A stretch of 64,000 nt of DNA from Prorocentrum cordatum (Eukaryota > Sar > Dinophyceae > Prorocentrales > Prorocentraceae): assembly GCA_963575745.1 (NCBI GenBank), contig CAUYUJ010014750.1, positions 186,001 through 250,000 of the forward strand. Direction: 5' to 3'. The position numbers were made by a program, and so were the translations under genes. Within the stretch, counting starts at the first letter, position 1. Each line of letters opens with the position of its first letter. The notes under the pieces were generated by a model that searched no databases, was not told where the DNA came from, and worked only from the letters and a program-made list of their open reading frames with translations. Below are positions 33,191-43,645 of the stretch, in pieces.

Positions 33191-33439
33191 ACCGTCGCGG
33201 GCTCGCAGGCGCCGAGCCCCCCGCCCGCGGCTTGCCGCCCAAGACTCGGGGGCGGCGGCCGCGCGGCAGGAGAGGGGGCCTCGGCGGGCCTCCGCCGAGC
33301 GGCGCCGTGCCGACGGACGAGTCCGCCGGCGGGGCGGCCCGCGCGCCCGCCCTCCCGTCGGGCCCCAGCGGCTCCGCAGGAAGACGATGACTCGGCGGCT
33401 GCTTGACGGGCCGCCAAGCTCCGCTCCCACCGCAGCCAC

Positions 33440-34699
33440 CTCATACAGCCTCGCCCGCGCCTCCCTGAGCTTCTCGAACAGGCGGGGCGGCTCGTCGGCG
33501 GGGTTGCGCTCGCTTGGAACCCAGCGGAGCGCCACCCATGCGCCCGCGGCAATCGAAAGGGCAGCCAGGCGGCGGACCAGTTGCAGGAGCCCGAGGGAGG
33601 CCGCGCGCCCCCTTGAGAAACAAAGGGCGACGCCGAAGTTGTCGACAAGGACGAGGTGCCTCTTGTGGTGCTGGCAGGGGTCCAGGAGCTTAAGACTCAT
33701 ACCTTTGATGGCGGCGCTACCCTCCTTGTTACCGATCGATCCCCAGCGCTTCCATGGGCGCCCCAGGATCGCAGCCTTCGGAATCTCAAGGAAGCCCGCT
33801 CGAGGCCGCCAGGCGAACTCCGAGGGGGCCCCGCCGAGCTCGTCGAGGTCCCAAGGGCCCGCGTCGGACGTCACAGGGTCGACGAGGGGGTCGAGCTCGG
33901 CCGCCAGCGCACGCCGACGCGGCGCCCACTCCGACGGGGGCAGACGCTCGTACCTCCAGCGCTCGTTCCACCTCCCGATCTCTTTCACCTCCTTACTGTC
34001 GGAGCCAGCCTCCATCACGCCCCACCCACTCCCCGAGGCGTCACTCGCCAGCGCTGAAGTAGACCAGGGACGTCCAAAGTTGCCCGAGAGCAGGGGGGCC
34101 CGGCTGGAGCAGGCAACGAGCTCGCGGCAGACAGAGCCCCACAGGGGCCTCGGGGTCCAGCAACAGTCCCGAATGAAGACGTAGGAGGCCCGCAGGACCG
34201 ACAGCGCGGGCCGCTGGCTGAGGGCCTCGATGACGTAGTGGCCCAGGAGGCGCCCCAGAGTCTTCCCGGAGATCGGTCCACCTCGAGCGGCATGCCGAAG
34301 AGCACCTCGAAGGGTCCAGGCCTGCTTGGCCCTCGCACGCACCGTCCGTCGGACCCCGTCAAAGGCGGTGCCCAGGATATCCGAAGATGTGGTGGCCCAG
34401 GAGATCTCGTGAAGCGCGAAGCCCTTGCCCTCGAACACCCCGATGAGCTCCCGAAGTCGCTGGTTGACGCGCTCCCTGGACGTCCCGAAGACAGTGGGCT
34501 TGTCGCAATAGGGTAGGGCAACTGGGTCGTCGGTCGACGGAGGGGCGGGCCAAGCGTTCGACATTATCAGCTCCTGGCCGAACCCAGCCGCACGGAGCAA
34601 CTCGGCATGCAGAGCCTGGACGACGTAGAACGACCAGGTCCACCCCGTGGGCAGCACAAGCAAGCGCGGGAAGACCTCTCCGACATCTGGCAGTGACAA
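33440..34699 (-). pseudogene. Reverse transcriptase C-terminal half and RNase H
   Basis: The longest frame of the element. It opens inside the RT at LPTGWTWSFYVVQALHAELL, the motif-B region, followed by LPYCDKPTVFG where a YxDD/YVDN motif C is expected (here Y-C-D-K), then GVFEGKGFALHEISW (thumb entry). RNase H follows: ASDASGSGWGVMEAG with the first catalytic Asp, AELDPLVD near the Glu, LVLVDNFGVALCFSRGRA with the next Asp, and RWVPSERNPADEPPR at the end. The order RT, RNase H, recombinase is that of DIRS-like retroelements, not copia. After about 33440 the coding signal moves to another frame. Earlier RT motifs are in neighbouring frames upstream. Confidence 0.75.
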
Positions 34700-34719
34700 C
34701 CTCCATACGTCCGAAGTCG

Positions 34720-35260
34720 CCCCACACTTTTCTGCAAAGGCTAGCGCCCACGGCTTCGAAGCTGAAGTATTCGCTCAGCGCAGACGGTACCCCACACTGG
34801 TAGAAGCAATTATGTATATCGCCCGTGGCGACGAAGACAGGCGACACCTCGTCTGGCGCCTCGAGCCCGTGCATGTTCTCGGCCGAACTCATATCAGGCT
34901 TAGGGGGGGTGACGGAACATCTGGTTGACCCTTCGGCAGTCCAGGACGAGCCGTTGACGGCCCTGTTTCTTTTCCACGAAGAAAGGTGCAATTTTGCCCT
35001 TCGAGGTCCTGCTGGACCCCAAGATCCCACAGTCAGATTGGCTCCTGAGGAACTTGAGACGAACATCTTCATCACCTCTGATTCGGACATCCGTGTATGA
35101 CCCGACGGGCTCGTGGCGAAGACGATGCCCGGCCACGTCGGCATCGGCCAGAATGTTGTCAAGGTCGAGGCTACGGCCGAGCTCGGGGGAAACAACATCA
35201 GCCAAGACGACGGGCGACACCTGCCCCTCTGGCAGGGACACCTTCGTCGGGTCATAGGGC
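34720..35260 (-). pseudogene. Reverse transcriptase N-terminal half (two frames)
   Basis: One frame (to about 34900) reads DVRLKFLRSQSDCGILG, then SKGKIAPFFVEKKQGRQRLV and LDCRRVNQMF, the fingers motifs 1-2 of an RT. About 20 bases on, the adjacent frame reads EVSPVFVATGDIHNCFYQCG, which is motif A with its catalytic Asp (GDIHNCFYQ). The break between these frames and the next one at 34699 shows at least two frameshifts within one RT domain. Confidence 0.7.
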
Positions 35261-35479
35261 TCGACCGCGCGCGCAAGCATCTCGTAATCTGCATTCACTC
35301 CAGCCAACTCACGCAAAGAGGCGTGGTCACTTTGCACATGGTCGGGCGTGCCCGAAGCGATGGTGGAGAACAGGTGCTGGCGAATGGCACTATGCGCGCA
35401 GCTGCAGCCGCCCACAGCCTCAACCCCGTCACGCTGCGTCGGCACCATCAGCTCCTGCGGGTCGCACCCAAAGAGCAAG

Positions 35480-37110
35480 TTCAGGCCGTCGGCCGCCTCC
35501 TGCGCCGCCGACTGGACGGCGCCCCAGCGCTTGAGGTGCAACCGGGCCTTCCTCCCCGTACCGGTACCAGGACGCTGAACACGAGGAACATCAGGAAGGG
35601 GAAAGAGACCGCGGCCACGCCGATCCCCTGCTGCTTCTTGCCGTCGGCGAGGCCATGCCTCAGGACGACGCGCTTCAAAATTGCGGCCGGAGGAGACCCC
35701 CTCAGACCTCGCGCCAGCCATCATGTCAGAGACAGGGACGACTAATGGCACCGCCGCCCCCGCTCCCTTCTTCATGTCGTCGAGGAGGCCGAGGGGTCTG
35801 CCTTGGCCGTCGCAACCGTGACGCCCGCTCCCCTGGCCTCCGATGCCTTCCGCTTCTCCTCCAGAACCACTGCCTCTACGCTGAGCTCGGTGGCGGCGTG
35901 AGCCCAGAGCGAGGACGCCGTCTGGGCCCCTCCCGAACGCTCGTCGATCCCCAGGTAATAGTCCGACACATCGTAGCCCTGCGACTCGATATTCCCTGTC
36001 GCGGCCTCCCCATGCTCGGGGATCAGCCTCAGGAGGAGCTCGCCATCGACAAGGCTCTTCACGTCGATCCCGTCCACCGCCGCCCCGAGCAGCACCGCCC
36101 CTCGGAGGACCGCGTCCTCCTCCCATGGGCTCGCCGTCAATGGGCGCGCGGCGTCGACCAGGGTCCGCTCCGTCGGGGACCGCGCCAGGATCCTCGGGCC
36201 ATCACAGAGAGAGTTGCTCTGCGCCAGGCCCCAACGAGTGAGGTCAGCCCCCACCACCAGGCTGCTCGAGCACGGCGACGCCCCCGTCGATCTCCTCGAG
36301 GTCGCGGGACCCCAGCCCCACAGCCTCCGCAGGCAGCGGGGACTCCTCGCCGATGTCGTGGCCCCCGAGCGGCTCCGCGACGACCCACACCCCGCCTGTC
36401 GGTGAGAGACGGGGGGCCCCAAGCGCAGGGCCCATGGCGGGCACGGGCATCCCCTCCACGGCAATGGCTCCTGGTGTTCGGACCGCCTCACCCTCCAGCG
36501 GGAAGCCGCGGTGAGCCCGCTCCAGGTTGATCACCTGGTCCGCCTCTGCCGACAGCTCGTCGACCCTGGCGGGCATGAGCGGCGCGAAGGTGCAGAGCAC
36601 ACTGTCCAGAGCGGGGACCCCTCGCGGCCACACGTCGACCGAACACGAGAAACGGATCCCCTCCAAACCGCCGCTGTTGAGACTCAGCTCCACCTCGCAG
36701 ACGTCGAAGTCGGGCGAAACGGCCGCAAGCTGACCGCACTCGACGAGGGAGCCGACGAGCCTCCCGTCTGGCCCGCCAGCGCCGTAGTGCACCCCAGCGG
36801 CCGATCCACGACCTGGCACGGCAGAGTCAGTGAACGAGACCCCGTCGCCCCAGTGGAAGTCGACCCTGGCCGCCTCCAGCTCCGCATTAAGCTCCTGGGC
36901 CAGCGAGGGGGCGGGTGGCGCCGCGGCCGGAAGACAACCCCGTGCTGGCGGGGCGGGTTCCCGCGTCCCCACGGATGATGACAGAGGCAGGCCTCGCTGC
37001 ACTCGGGCGGCCGCCTCCAACTGCCTGGGCCAGGCCGAGCCAACGTGGAAGACCAGGGACACCACACCCTGGGCCGCCGCGCGCATCCACTGCCCTGGAG
37101 GCCGCGAAGG
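35480..37110 (-). pseudogene. Gag-like/5' coding region of the retroelement
   Basis: Reads through three frames. 37110-36250: Pro/Ala-rich start, then FDVCEVELSLNSGGLEGIRF and SCSVDVWPRGVPALDSVLCT. 36250-35770: ADLTRWGLAQSNSLCDG, RTLVDAARPLTASPWEED, YDVSDYYLGIDERSGGAQTA and SSLWAHAATELSVEAVVLEE. 35770-35480: LLDDMKKGAGAAVPLVVPVS and on towards the RT. The YLGIDERSGGAQ...LWAHAATEL part resembles the region before RT in dinoflagellate retroelements. No zinc knuckle or protease motif found. The start codon cannot be placed; the spliced-leader-like sequence just upstream would lie in its 5' leader. Confidence 0.5.
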
Positions 37111-37117
37111 TCGGTGG

Positions 37118-37153
37118 CTCAGCCAAAATGACTTGAGCCAGAAAGGACTACAG
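37118..37153 (-). promoter_or_regulatory. Tandem relict spliced-leader-like sequence
   Basis: Minus strand 37153-37132 reads CTGTAGTCCTTTCTGGCTCA plus AG, which aligns to the 22-nt dinoflagellate spliced leader (ending CCATTTTGGCTCAAG) with one inserted base and few mismatches. It is followed without a gap by TCATTTTGGCTGAG (37131-37118), a second, truncated copy. Tandem truncated leaders at gene 5' ends are the known mark of trans-spliced mRNA that was reverse transcribed and reinserted in dinoflagellates. In translation it gives FWLKSFWLS. Only the first copy (to GGCTC) is kept in the deleted relative at 22.6 kb. Confidence 0.65.
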
Positions 37154-37219
37154 AGCGGAAACACACCCTCACGACGCTCAACCCTCTGAGGAATCAACCA
37201 CCAGCAAGCAGTTATATGA

Positions 37220-37590
37220 GGACAACTTCCTTGTGGATTCGGAAGGGGCGTCATCAAGCGATTCCAGCGAAATGCGCACCACGTGGCTGGCGAATCGTCT
37301 ATTCCCGTGGCCTCCAGCGATTACCTCGTTGAATGTCTTGGAAGGGTTCCACACATCTGCACCGCCTCTGTCGTGGGCTTCTTCCGATCTCACGCCGCGG
37401 AAAACGCCATCGAGAACACCGGCGCCAGCCAGTGCAATGTGGTGCCGTCTGATCTGCCACCGTGCCCTGTGGCACGAATTGGAAGATCCACGGGCCCTGG
37501 GACTCCACAAACCTTAGAACTGTTTAAAAGGCCCGTGGCCCTGAATTCTGGGCGATTTCGGGCACTTCCTGGAGGCGCCTGGGCGCTTCG
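37220..37590. other. Unassigned flank
   Basis: Non-repetitive DNA between the retroelement and the next minisatellite; no gene seen. Confidence 0.4.
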
Positions 37591-37960
37591 GGACTTCCCG
37601 GATGAGTTGTTCGGAGGCACAGTTCAAGAGGGCCCCACGACTCCCAATATGGCCTCCAGACGGCCCAAGAGACCCAAACACCACCCAAGAGTGCTCCAAG
37701 ATGCTCCCCGAGAGGATCCCTAAGAGGCAACAGTCAATGATTTTCGCAAGTTGTACCAGATTTGAGCGTTCTCGCAAGAGCGCCCCAAGATGATCCCCGA
37801 GGCCGCCAGCAGAAGCCCCAGGAGGACCCCAAGAGGACCAAATCAAACCCCACGAAGCCTCCAAGAGGCCCCCGAGAGGCCCCCGAAGCACGCCAATACC
37901 ATCTCCAAGAGGCCTCCCAAGAGATCCCCACAGGCGTGCAAGAAGCCTCTGACCTTCAAC
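37590..37960 (+). repeat. CCAAGAGGCCCCCAAGA minisatellite
   Basis: CCCAAGAGACCCAAACACCA, CCCCAAGAGGACCAAATC, CCTCCAAGAGGCCCCCGAGAG: same family as 17.7 and 38.3 kb. Confidence 0.75.
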
Positions 37961-38339
37961 CCATGCACGGTTGTTCCAGTGCTTGTTGCTAGCAGATAAT
38001 GTCGCATCATCTTGCACTCGCAATTTTTCCGGTGGTTCTTACATCGCAGGGCCGGTCAAGTCAGAAAGGACGCCTGGTGACTTGGTTGTAACACGCCGCT
38101 TGTAATCCCATCAGCCCTCTAGGCTTAGGTGGTTTAACGAATTCTGCCTTCTCTCTTTCCACAACCCCTGCTTCCCGTGCTCGGGGGAGGGGTTATCACT
38201 GCTCCCTATGACTCACGCACCCCCTCCTGTCAAAAAAGAATCCCACCAGCCCTCTGGGCGCAGGTGGTCTAGGCCGTTTCCCTTTCCAACCTCCTGCCTT
38301 TCCCTGCTCGGGAGGTTTACCTCCCCCCCCTCCCTGCGT
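37961..38339. other. Spacer with a short direct repeat
   Basis: ATCCCATCAGCCCTCTAGGC (38106) and ATCCCACCAGCCCTCTGGGC (38240) open two ~130-base units that each run through AGGTGGTTTAACG/AGGTGGTCTAGGC to TGCTCGGGGGAGGGG/TGCTCGGGAGG. Two diverged copies of a tandem unit. Confidence 0.55.
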
Positions 38340-39035
38340 TTGGGCGGAGGGGGGACGGACCCATAGCAGCGTCCAAGATGGCCCAAGATGGCTCCAAGAG
38401 GGCCTCCGAGAGCGCAAGATGGCCCAAGATAGCGGTAGACGGGTCAAGATAGCCTCCGACACGCGTCCAAGAGCCCTCAAGACGGTCCCAAGACGGTTTC
38501 AAGTGCCCTCCGAGGCCTCCAAGGACCCCCCCCCCAAGAGGCCAAAATCCTTCAAGAACATAAGAAAACTCAATGTGTTTTGCCTTCTCGCTTTTTTGCC
38601 TCCGAAGGGCTCTTGAGGCCTCAAGATGGCCCCAAAATTGCCCAAGACAGCCCCAAGAGGGCCCAAGAGAGCCCGATGATGGCCCCAAGAGCGCCCAAGA
38701 GCGCTCCAAGAGCGCTCCAAGAGCGGGCCAACAGGGTCCCAAGGCGGGCATTCTTGAGCCTCCGAGGGGGGGACAAGAATTGAGGACCCCCCCCTTCTTT
38801 AGCCATAAAAACCAAGACGGCCCCGAGAGGCCCCTCAGGTATCCCAGAAGAGCCCCAAGAAGGCCCCCAGACCCCCCCAAAGAGCCGCCCCAAGACGCTC
38901 CAAAAAGAGCCCCCAAAAAAACCAACAGGCCCTAATATAACCTCAGGGGAGCACCAAGAAAGAGCCCCAGGAGGCCCCAAGAGGGGCACAAGAGAATCCC
39001 AAGAGAGCCCCAAGATGCCTCCAAGTTTCGGAACG
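38340..39035 (+). repeat. CAAGATGGCCCAAGAGCG minisatellite
   Basis: GCGTCCAAGATGGCCCAAGA, CAAGAGCGCTCCAAGAGCGC, GCCCCAAGAGGGCCCAAGAG across about 690 bases with a spacer around 38530-38610. Gly/Leu/Trp-rich and Pro/Lys-rich frames are artefacts. Confidence 0.85.
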
Positions 39036-40264
39036 CACGCGAGCTTAAGACACAAATCGTTGCAACAGCCATTACGAGTCATCGAAACACCCATCACCCC
39101 TCATCGAAGCACCATCGTAGCTTGCACGGATCCCCATTTTAAACTTCAATGCGGGAAGCTATTTGTGATCCTTGTTTTCTCGAAGACAGCTGCGCGACTG
39201 CATGCGTCCTGCCGCCCCTTATTCACCAACTCCCCTGCTGATCGTTTCTGGATGGGCTGGTGGGGATACTTTTTGGTCGGCGGCTCCAGGGCGAAGGTCA
39301 AGAAGCGGGGCGACGTTCGGGGCGCACAACGATGATAATTGGCCGCAGTGGCGAAAGCCGCAGTGGCGCGTGCACATGCCGGGGACAACATGACCCTCAC
39401 TGAAAGGTGACCGGCTCAGACAACCCAGCAGGTGGGGAGGCAGAGGCGCGGCGACCGGCGGCGGCACGGGGGGGAGAAGTCACCCTTTCGGCGCCATGCT
39501 CCAGCCGAACCACAAACGGGGGCAAGAGAGGGGGGAGAGAGGAGGCAGAAGCACGAAGGGGGGGAGGAGGAGAGAGCGACAGCGAGCGACTACCACAGGC
39601 TCACGGCAGCAACACGAGTAAACGATGGTGCGGCGAAAGAGGCCTGTCTCATCAAGGCTCACTGAATCTGAGGTGGAACTGTTCCTCGTCGAAGCGCCGT
39701 GCAGTAGAAAAACCACTGGTGTGGGCTCACGAGGCTGAGCCACCTCCAGCCAAAGCCAGTGCGTGCACATCGTATCCGACTTTCGCAGTTCGGGGGCAAA
39801 AAGATGCAAGGTACTACGGGGGCAGGTTGCAGATTGCTCTATCGGGGGAACGACCAAGAACTGCAGAAAGCTGCGCCACTCAATGCAAGGCCGCTCCCTG
39901 ACGACGCCAAACGACGGGTGTCCCCGAAAGGCTGGTGGGGATACGCGAAGCGTCAAACATTCAAAACGCACTATGCCTCCAAATTCGGAGCATGCGTAAC
40001 CAACCCGATGCGGCTCCCCCACCACCCCGTCACAAAACAATACAGATACACTTTCGGGCAAAGCCTTGAGTCATGTTCGTTAGGCCCGCGAGCACTTTGT
40101 ATTGTTTTTGATACGGACGGCGGGGGTGTCAGCATATTGCCTGCTGCGCGCAAGGGTGCCGCTCCTGACGAAAAACTATACAACATGCGCCCGTGGCTAT
40201 ACTGACTGGATCATGCGCGGCCACCCCGCGATCACGATCGGGAGTTTTTGACATGGACGGCGGG
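39036..40264. other. Unassigned region with dispersed repeat pieces
   Basis: GGGCTGGTGGGGATAC at 39253 and AGGCTGGTGGGGATACGCGA at 39931. Sequence 39965-40018 (ACGCACTATGCCTCCAAATT...CCAACCCGATGCG) recurs at about 40726-40775. CTTGAGTCATGTTCGTTAGG (40066) recurs at 42209 with CCCGCGARCACTT. ACGGACGGCGGGGGTGTCAG (40116) recurs at 43643. No gene recognised. Confidence 0.5.
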
Positions 40265-40495
40265 GTGTACTGTCACGTGCGCAAGCGCACCTGGCACACT
40301 GTGCGCGTGCCCCGAACGTGGCGCACCTGGCGCGGCGGGGGTGTGCGGCGCACCTGGCGCACGCGGAAGCACGTGGCGCCTCTGGCGAACCAGGCCTGCC
40401 TGGCGCGCTCGGGCCCCAGTGGTGCCTGGCGCGCGTGGCGCGCCTGGCACGCGTGGCGCATCTCGCCCCAGCGTTGCGCACGTGGGGCCGGTGTT
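40265..40495 (+). repeat. GCGCACCTGGCGCGC minisatellite
   Basis: GTGGCGCACCTGGCGCGGCG-type units about 12-20 bases long. The first 80 bases (GTGCGCAAGCGCACCTGGCA ... CCCCGAACGTGGCGCACCTG) match 44655-44735, so the block is a dispersed repeat. Confidence 0.75.
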
Positions 40496-40986
40496 GGTTC
40501 CCAGTAGTTGTCCATCCATAGACGACCGCTGAACATGCTCAGGCTCGGGTGATATTTCTGTGTTGGGGGGCGGGTGGGAATGAGCTAGACGGTTTGCTAC
40601 CTGGGGGGTGTCTTGATAAGTGTTCCCTATTAATATACACCCCCTCCCCCGGCTGGCCGGCGGCCAACCTGGAACCATGCCAACCCCATGGCCCCGCCAA
40701 CCATCCCTATCAAAAACAACAACAGAACGCACTCTGCCTCCAAATTCGGAGCATGCGCGGCCAACCCGATGCGTCCCCCCCCCTCCCTGCCGAGAAACAA
40801 TAATTATTCACTGCGTGGAGCTCCCCATATGTGCATATCATGTTGATGTCATGCCATAGCGAGCGTCTGTTCATGAGCGCTCGACTACTATAATGGCGCG
40901 CCCACGTGGGCGACAGGGCCGACGAAGACGAGTGAATCCTAATGCGAGTGAGTGGCAATGAGTCAGAGTGACAAGGTCTGGACAAA

Positions 40987-41985
40987 CTCGCAGCATGAAA
41001 ACGAGCAAACCGCCTGAGACATCACCGCGAAATGGCCGCGAACGGGCCCGTGTCCTACCCCCTAGCGGCTCTCCTTAGGGATACTGAAACCAGCGCCCCG
41101 CCGGAGACATCCTCAACACCTGCTATGAGAACCAAGGACGCTGGGCATGACAACGAGCAAACCGCCTGAGCCATCCCCACAAATTGGCCGCGAACGGGCC
41201 CGTGTCCTACCCCTTGGCGGTCCCCCTTAGGGGTGCTGCAACCAGCGCCCCGCCTGAGATATCCTCAGAATCTGCTCTGAAAACCAAGGATGCTGGCATG
41301 AAAACGAGCAAACCGTTTGAGACATCCCCACGAATTGGCCGCGAACGGGCCCGTGAAAACACCACTGGCAACTCCCCTCAGGGGTGCTGAAACCAACGTT
41401 CCGCCTGAGACATCCTCACGATCTGCTTTGGCAACAAAGGATATTGGACACGAAAACGAGCAAACCGCCTGAGACACCCCCACAAACTGGCCGCGAACGG
41501 GCCCGTGAAAACACCCCTGGCGGCTCCCCTTAGAGGTAGTGAAACAAGCGCCCCGCCTGAGACATCCTCACAATTTGCTTTGAAAGCCAAGGATGTTGGG
41601 CATGAAAACGGGCAAACCGCTTGAGACATCCCACAAACTGGCAGCGAACGGGCCCGGGAAAACACCCCTGGCGGCCCCCCTTAGGGGTGCTGAAACCAGC
41701 ACCCCGCCTGAGACATCCTCAACATCAGCGCTGAAAGCAAAGGATGTTGGGCATGAGAACAAGCAAACCGCCTAAGACATCCCCACGAACTGGCCGCGAA
41801 CGGGCCCATGAAAACACCACTGGCGGCTCCCTCTAGGGGTGCTGAAACCAGCGCCCCGCCTGAGACATCCTCACCATTTGCTTTGAAAACAAATGACGTT
41901 GGGCATGAAAACGAGCAAACCGCCTGAGACATCCCCCACAAACTGGCCGCGAACGGGCCCGTGAAAACACCCTTGGCGGCTCCCT
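40987..41985 (-). repeat. SatA array 2 (left palindrome arm)
   Basis: Reverse-strand SatA: CCAGCGCCCCGCCTGAGACA at about 41080, 41243, 41393, 41546, 41697 and 41849 (spacing 150-163). Confidence 0.9.
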
Positions 41986-42424
41986 TTGCGAGTCTGAGTA
42001 TGACTAGGTCTGAATACGAGTAAGTCCCAGTCCGTGCGTTGAGTAAGTCACTCTATGAGAAGGCCTGGGTATGTGTAGGTCTGAGTGTGAGTACGTCTGT
42101 GTATGATGATATTATTTGGAGTCGGCGGCGTCCGAATCAAAAAAGAACAACATCTTACGATATGTGGAAAACCATGCCAAGTACACTTCCATGCAAAACC
42201 TTGAGTCATGTTCGTGAGGCCCGCGAACACTTCGTATTGTTTCCCCACTATCCTAAGATGGGGTTATTGTTAATACCTGGGCGCGGCCAACTCCAGAGAA
42301 CCTGCTCATGCACAGACGTACTCATTCTTAGACCTGCACAGACTCAGACCTCATAGTCTGACTTACCCAACGCACGGACTGAAACCGACTCATCCTCAGA
42401 CCTAGTCATACTCAGACTCGCAAG

Positions 42425-43440
42425 GGGAACCGCCAAAGGTGTTTTCACGTGCCCGTTCGCGACCGGTTTGTGGGGATCTCTCAAGCGGCTTGCTCGATCT
42501 CATGCCCAACATCCTTTGCCTTCAGAGCAGATTGTGAAGATGTTTCAGGCGGGGCGCTGGTTTCAGCACCCCTAAAGGGAGCCGCCGCCCGTTCGCGGCC
42601 AGTTTGTGGGGATGTCTCAAGCGGTTTGCTCGTTGTCATGCCCAACATCCTTGGCTTTCGGAGCAAAGTGTAAGGATGTCTCAGGCGGGGCGCTAGTTTA
42701 AGCACTTCTACAAGAAACCGCCACGGGGCCAGACACGGGCCCGTTCGCGGCCAATGTGTGGGGATGCCTCAAGCGGTTTGCTCGTTTTCATGCCCAGCGT
42801 CCTTGGCTTTCAGAGCATCATGCCCAACATCCTCAGCTTTCAGGGCAAATTCTGAGGATGCCTCAGGCGGGGCGCTGGCTTCAGCACCTCTAAAAGGAGC
42901 CACCCAAGGGCAGGGCGCGGGCCCGTTCGCGCCAGTTTGTGGGGATGTCTCAAGCGGTTTGCTCGTCGTCATGCCCAACATCCTTGGCTTTCAGAGCAGA
43001 TTATGAGGATGTCTCAGGCGGGGCGCTGGTTTCAGCATCCCTAAGGGGAGCCGCCAGGGGGTAAGACACGGCCCGTTCGCGGCCAGTTTGCGGGGATGTC
43101 TCAGGCGGTTTGCTCGTTGTCATGCCCAACATCCTTGGCTTTCAGAGCAGATTCTGAAGATGTCTCAGGCGGGCCGCTGGTTTCAACACCTCTAAAAGGA
43201 GCCGCCAAGGGGCAGGGCGCGGGCCCGTTCGCGGCCAGTTTGTGGGGATGTTTCAGGCGGTTCGCTCGTCGGCATGCCCAACATCCTTGGTTTTCGGAGC
43301 AGATTCTGAGGATGTCTCAGGCGTGGCGCTGGTTTCAGCACCTCTAACAGGATAGCCGCCAAAAGGGCAGGACACGGGCCCGTTCGCGGCCAGTGTGTGG
43401 GGATGTCTCAAGCGGTTTGCTCGTTTTCGTGCTGCGATGA
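42425..43440 (+). repeat. SatA array 3 (right palindrome arm)
   Basis: GGATGTCTCAGGCGGGGCGC at about 42538, 42674, 42855, 43003, 43157 and 43310. The 42674-42855 unit (181 bases) carries an internal duplication of the CATGCCCAACATCC piece. Confidence 0.9.
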
Positions 43441-43645
43441 AAAGAGATGAGGCGTGCTGCTCCAGTGGGTCGTGTTACGGCGCGTACCTTCTGGGGCGCA
43501 CGGAGGAAGGAGTCGAGGCGTGCTGGGGCCAGGTGGATGCGCTATTATAGTCAAGCGCTCATGCGCAGACGCTGCCTATGGCATGACATAAGACATGATA
43601 TGCAAATATGGGGAGCTCCACGCAGCGAGTAATTGGCACGGACGG

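Larger units (their letters stand above)
32321..37218 (-). mobile_element. Tyrosine-recombinase-type retroelement, degenerate, ~4.9 kb
   Basis: Ends defined by comparison with the deleted copy at 22431-22704. On the minus strand the order is 5' end with spliced-leader-like sequence (37218-37118), gag-like region (about 37110-35770), reverse transcriptase (about 35250-34380), RNase H (about 34080-33490) and the start of a tyrosine recombinase (about 33190-32700), then a ~170-base 3' end. Several frameshifts break the frame, so it is not expected to be active. AGTTATAT is present at both outer edges (32311-32318, 37210-37217), but the right-hand copy is also in the deleted relative, so it is probably element sequence and not a target duplication. 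The element lies on the same strand as its deleted relative at 22.4 kb and the larger element at 52.6-62 kb. Confidence 0.8.
40791..43645. repeat. Palindrome ~2.85 kb built of satellites
   Basis: Read outward from the centre (~42205) both arms carry the same series. Inner GGAGTCGGCGGCGTCC-like sequence (42118 left; 42278-42293 right, inverted). Then CAGACGTACTCA-type repeats. Then a 27-bp perfect inverted repeat at 41987-42013 and 42396-42422 (core AGTCTGAGTATGACTAGGTC). Then SatA arrays (40987-41985 inverted, 42425-43440 direct). Then the end motif (40791-40970 inverted, 43545-43645 direct). The unpaired centre is about 100 bases. The right arm alone has a SatB unit (43440-43530). The single-arm equivalent lies at about 2550-5416. 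No coding capacity. Confidence 0.8.

Noticed and set aside
33387-34184. 265-residue plus-strand frame
   Set aside because: Antisense shadow of the RT/RNase H frame of the retroelement, whose motifs are all on the minus strand.
32311-37217. AGTTATAT at both edges of the 4.9-kb retroelement as a target duplication
   Set aside because: The right-hand copy (CAGTTATATG) is also present in the deleted relative at 22695-22704, so it belongs to the element; the left match is probably chance.
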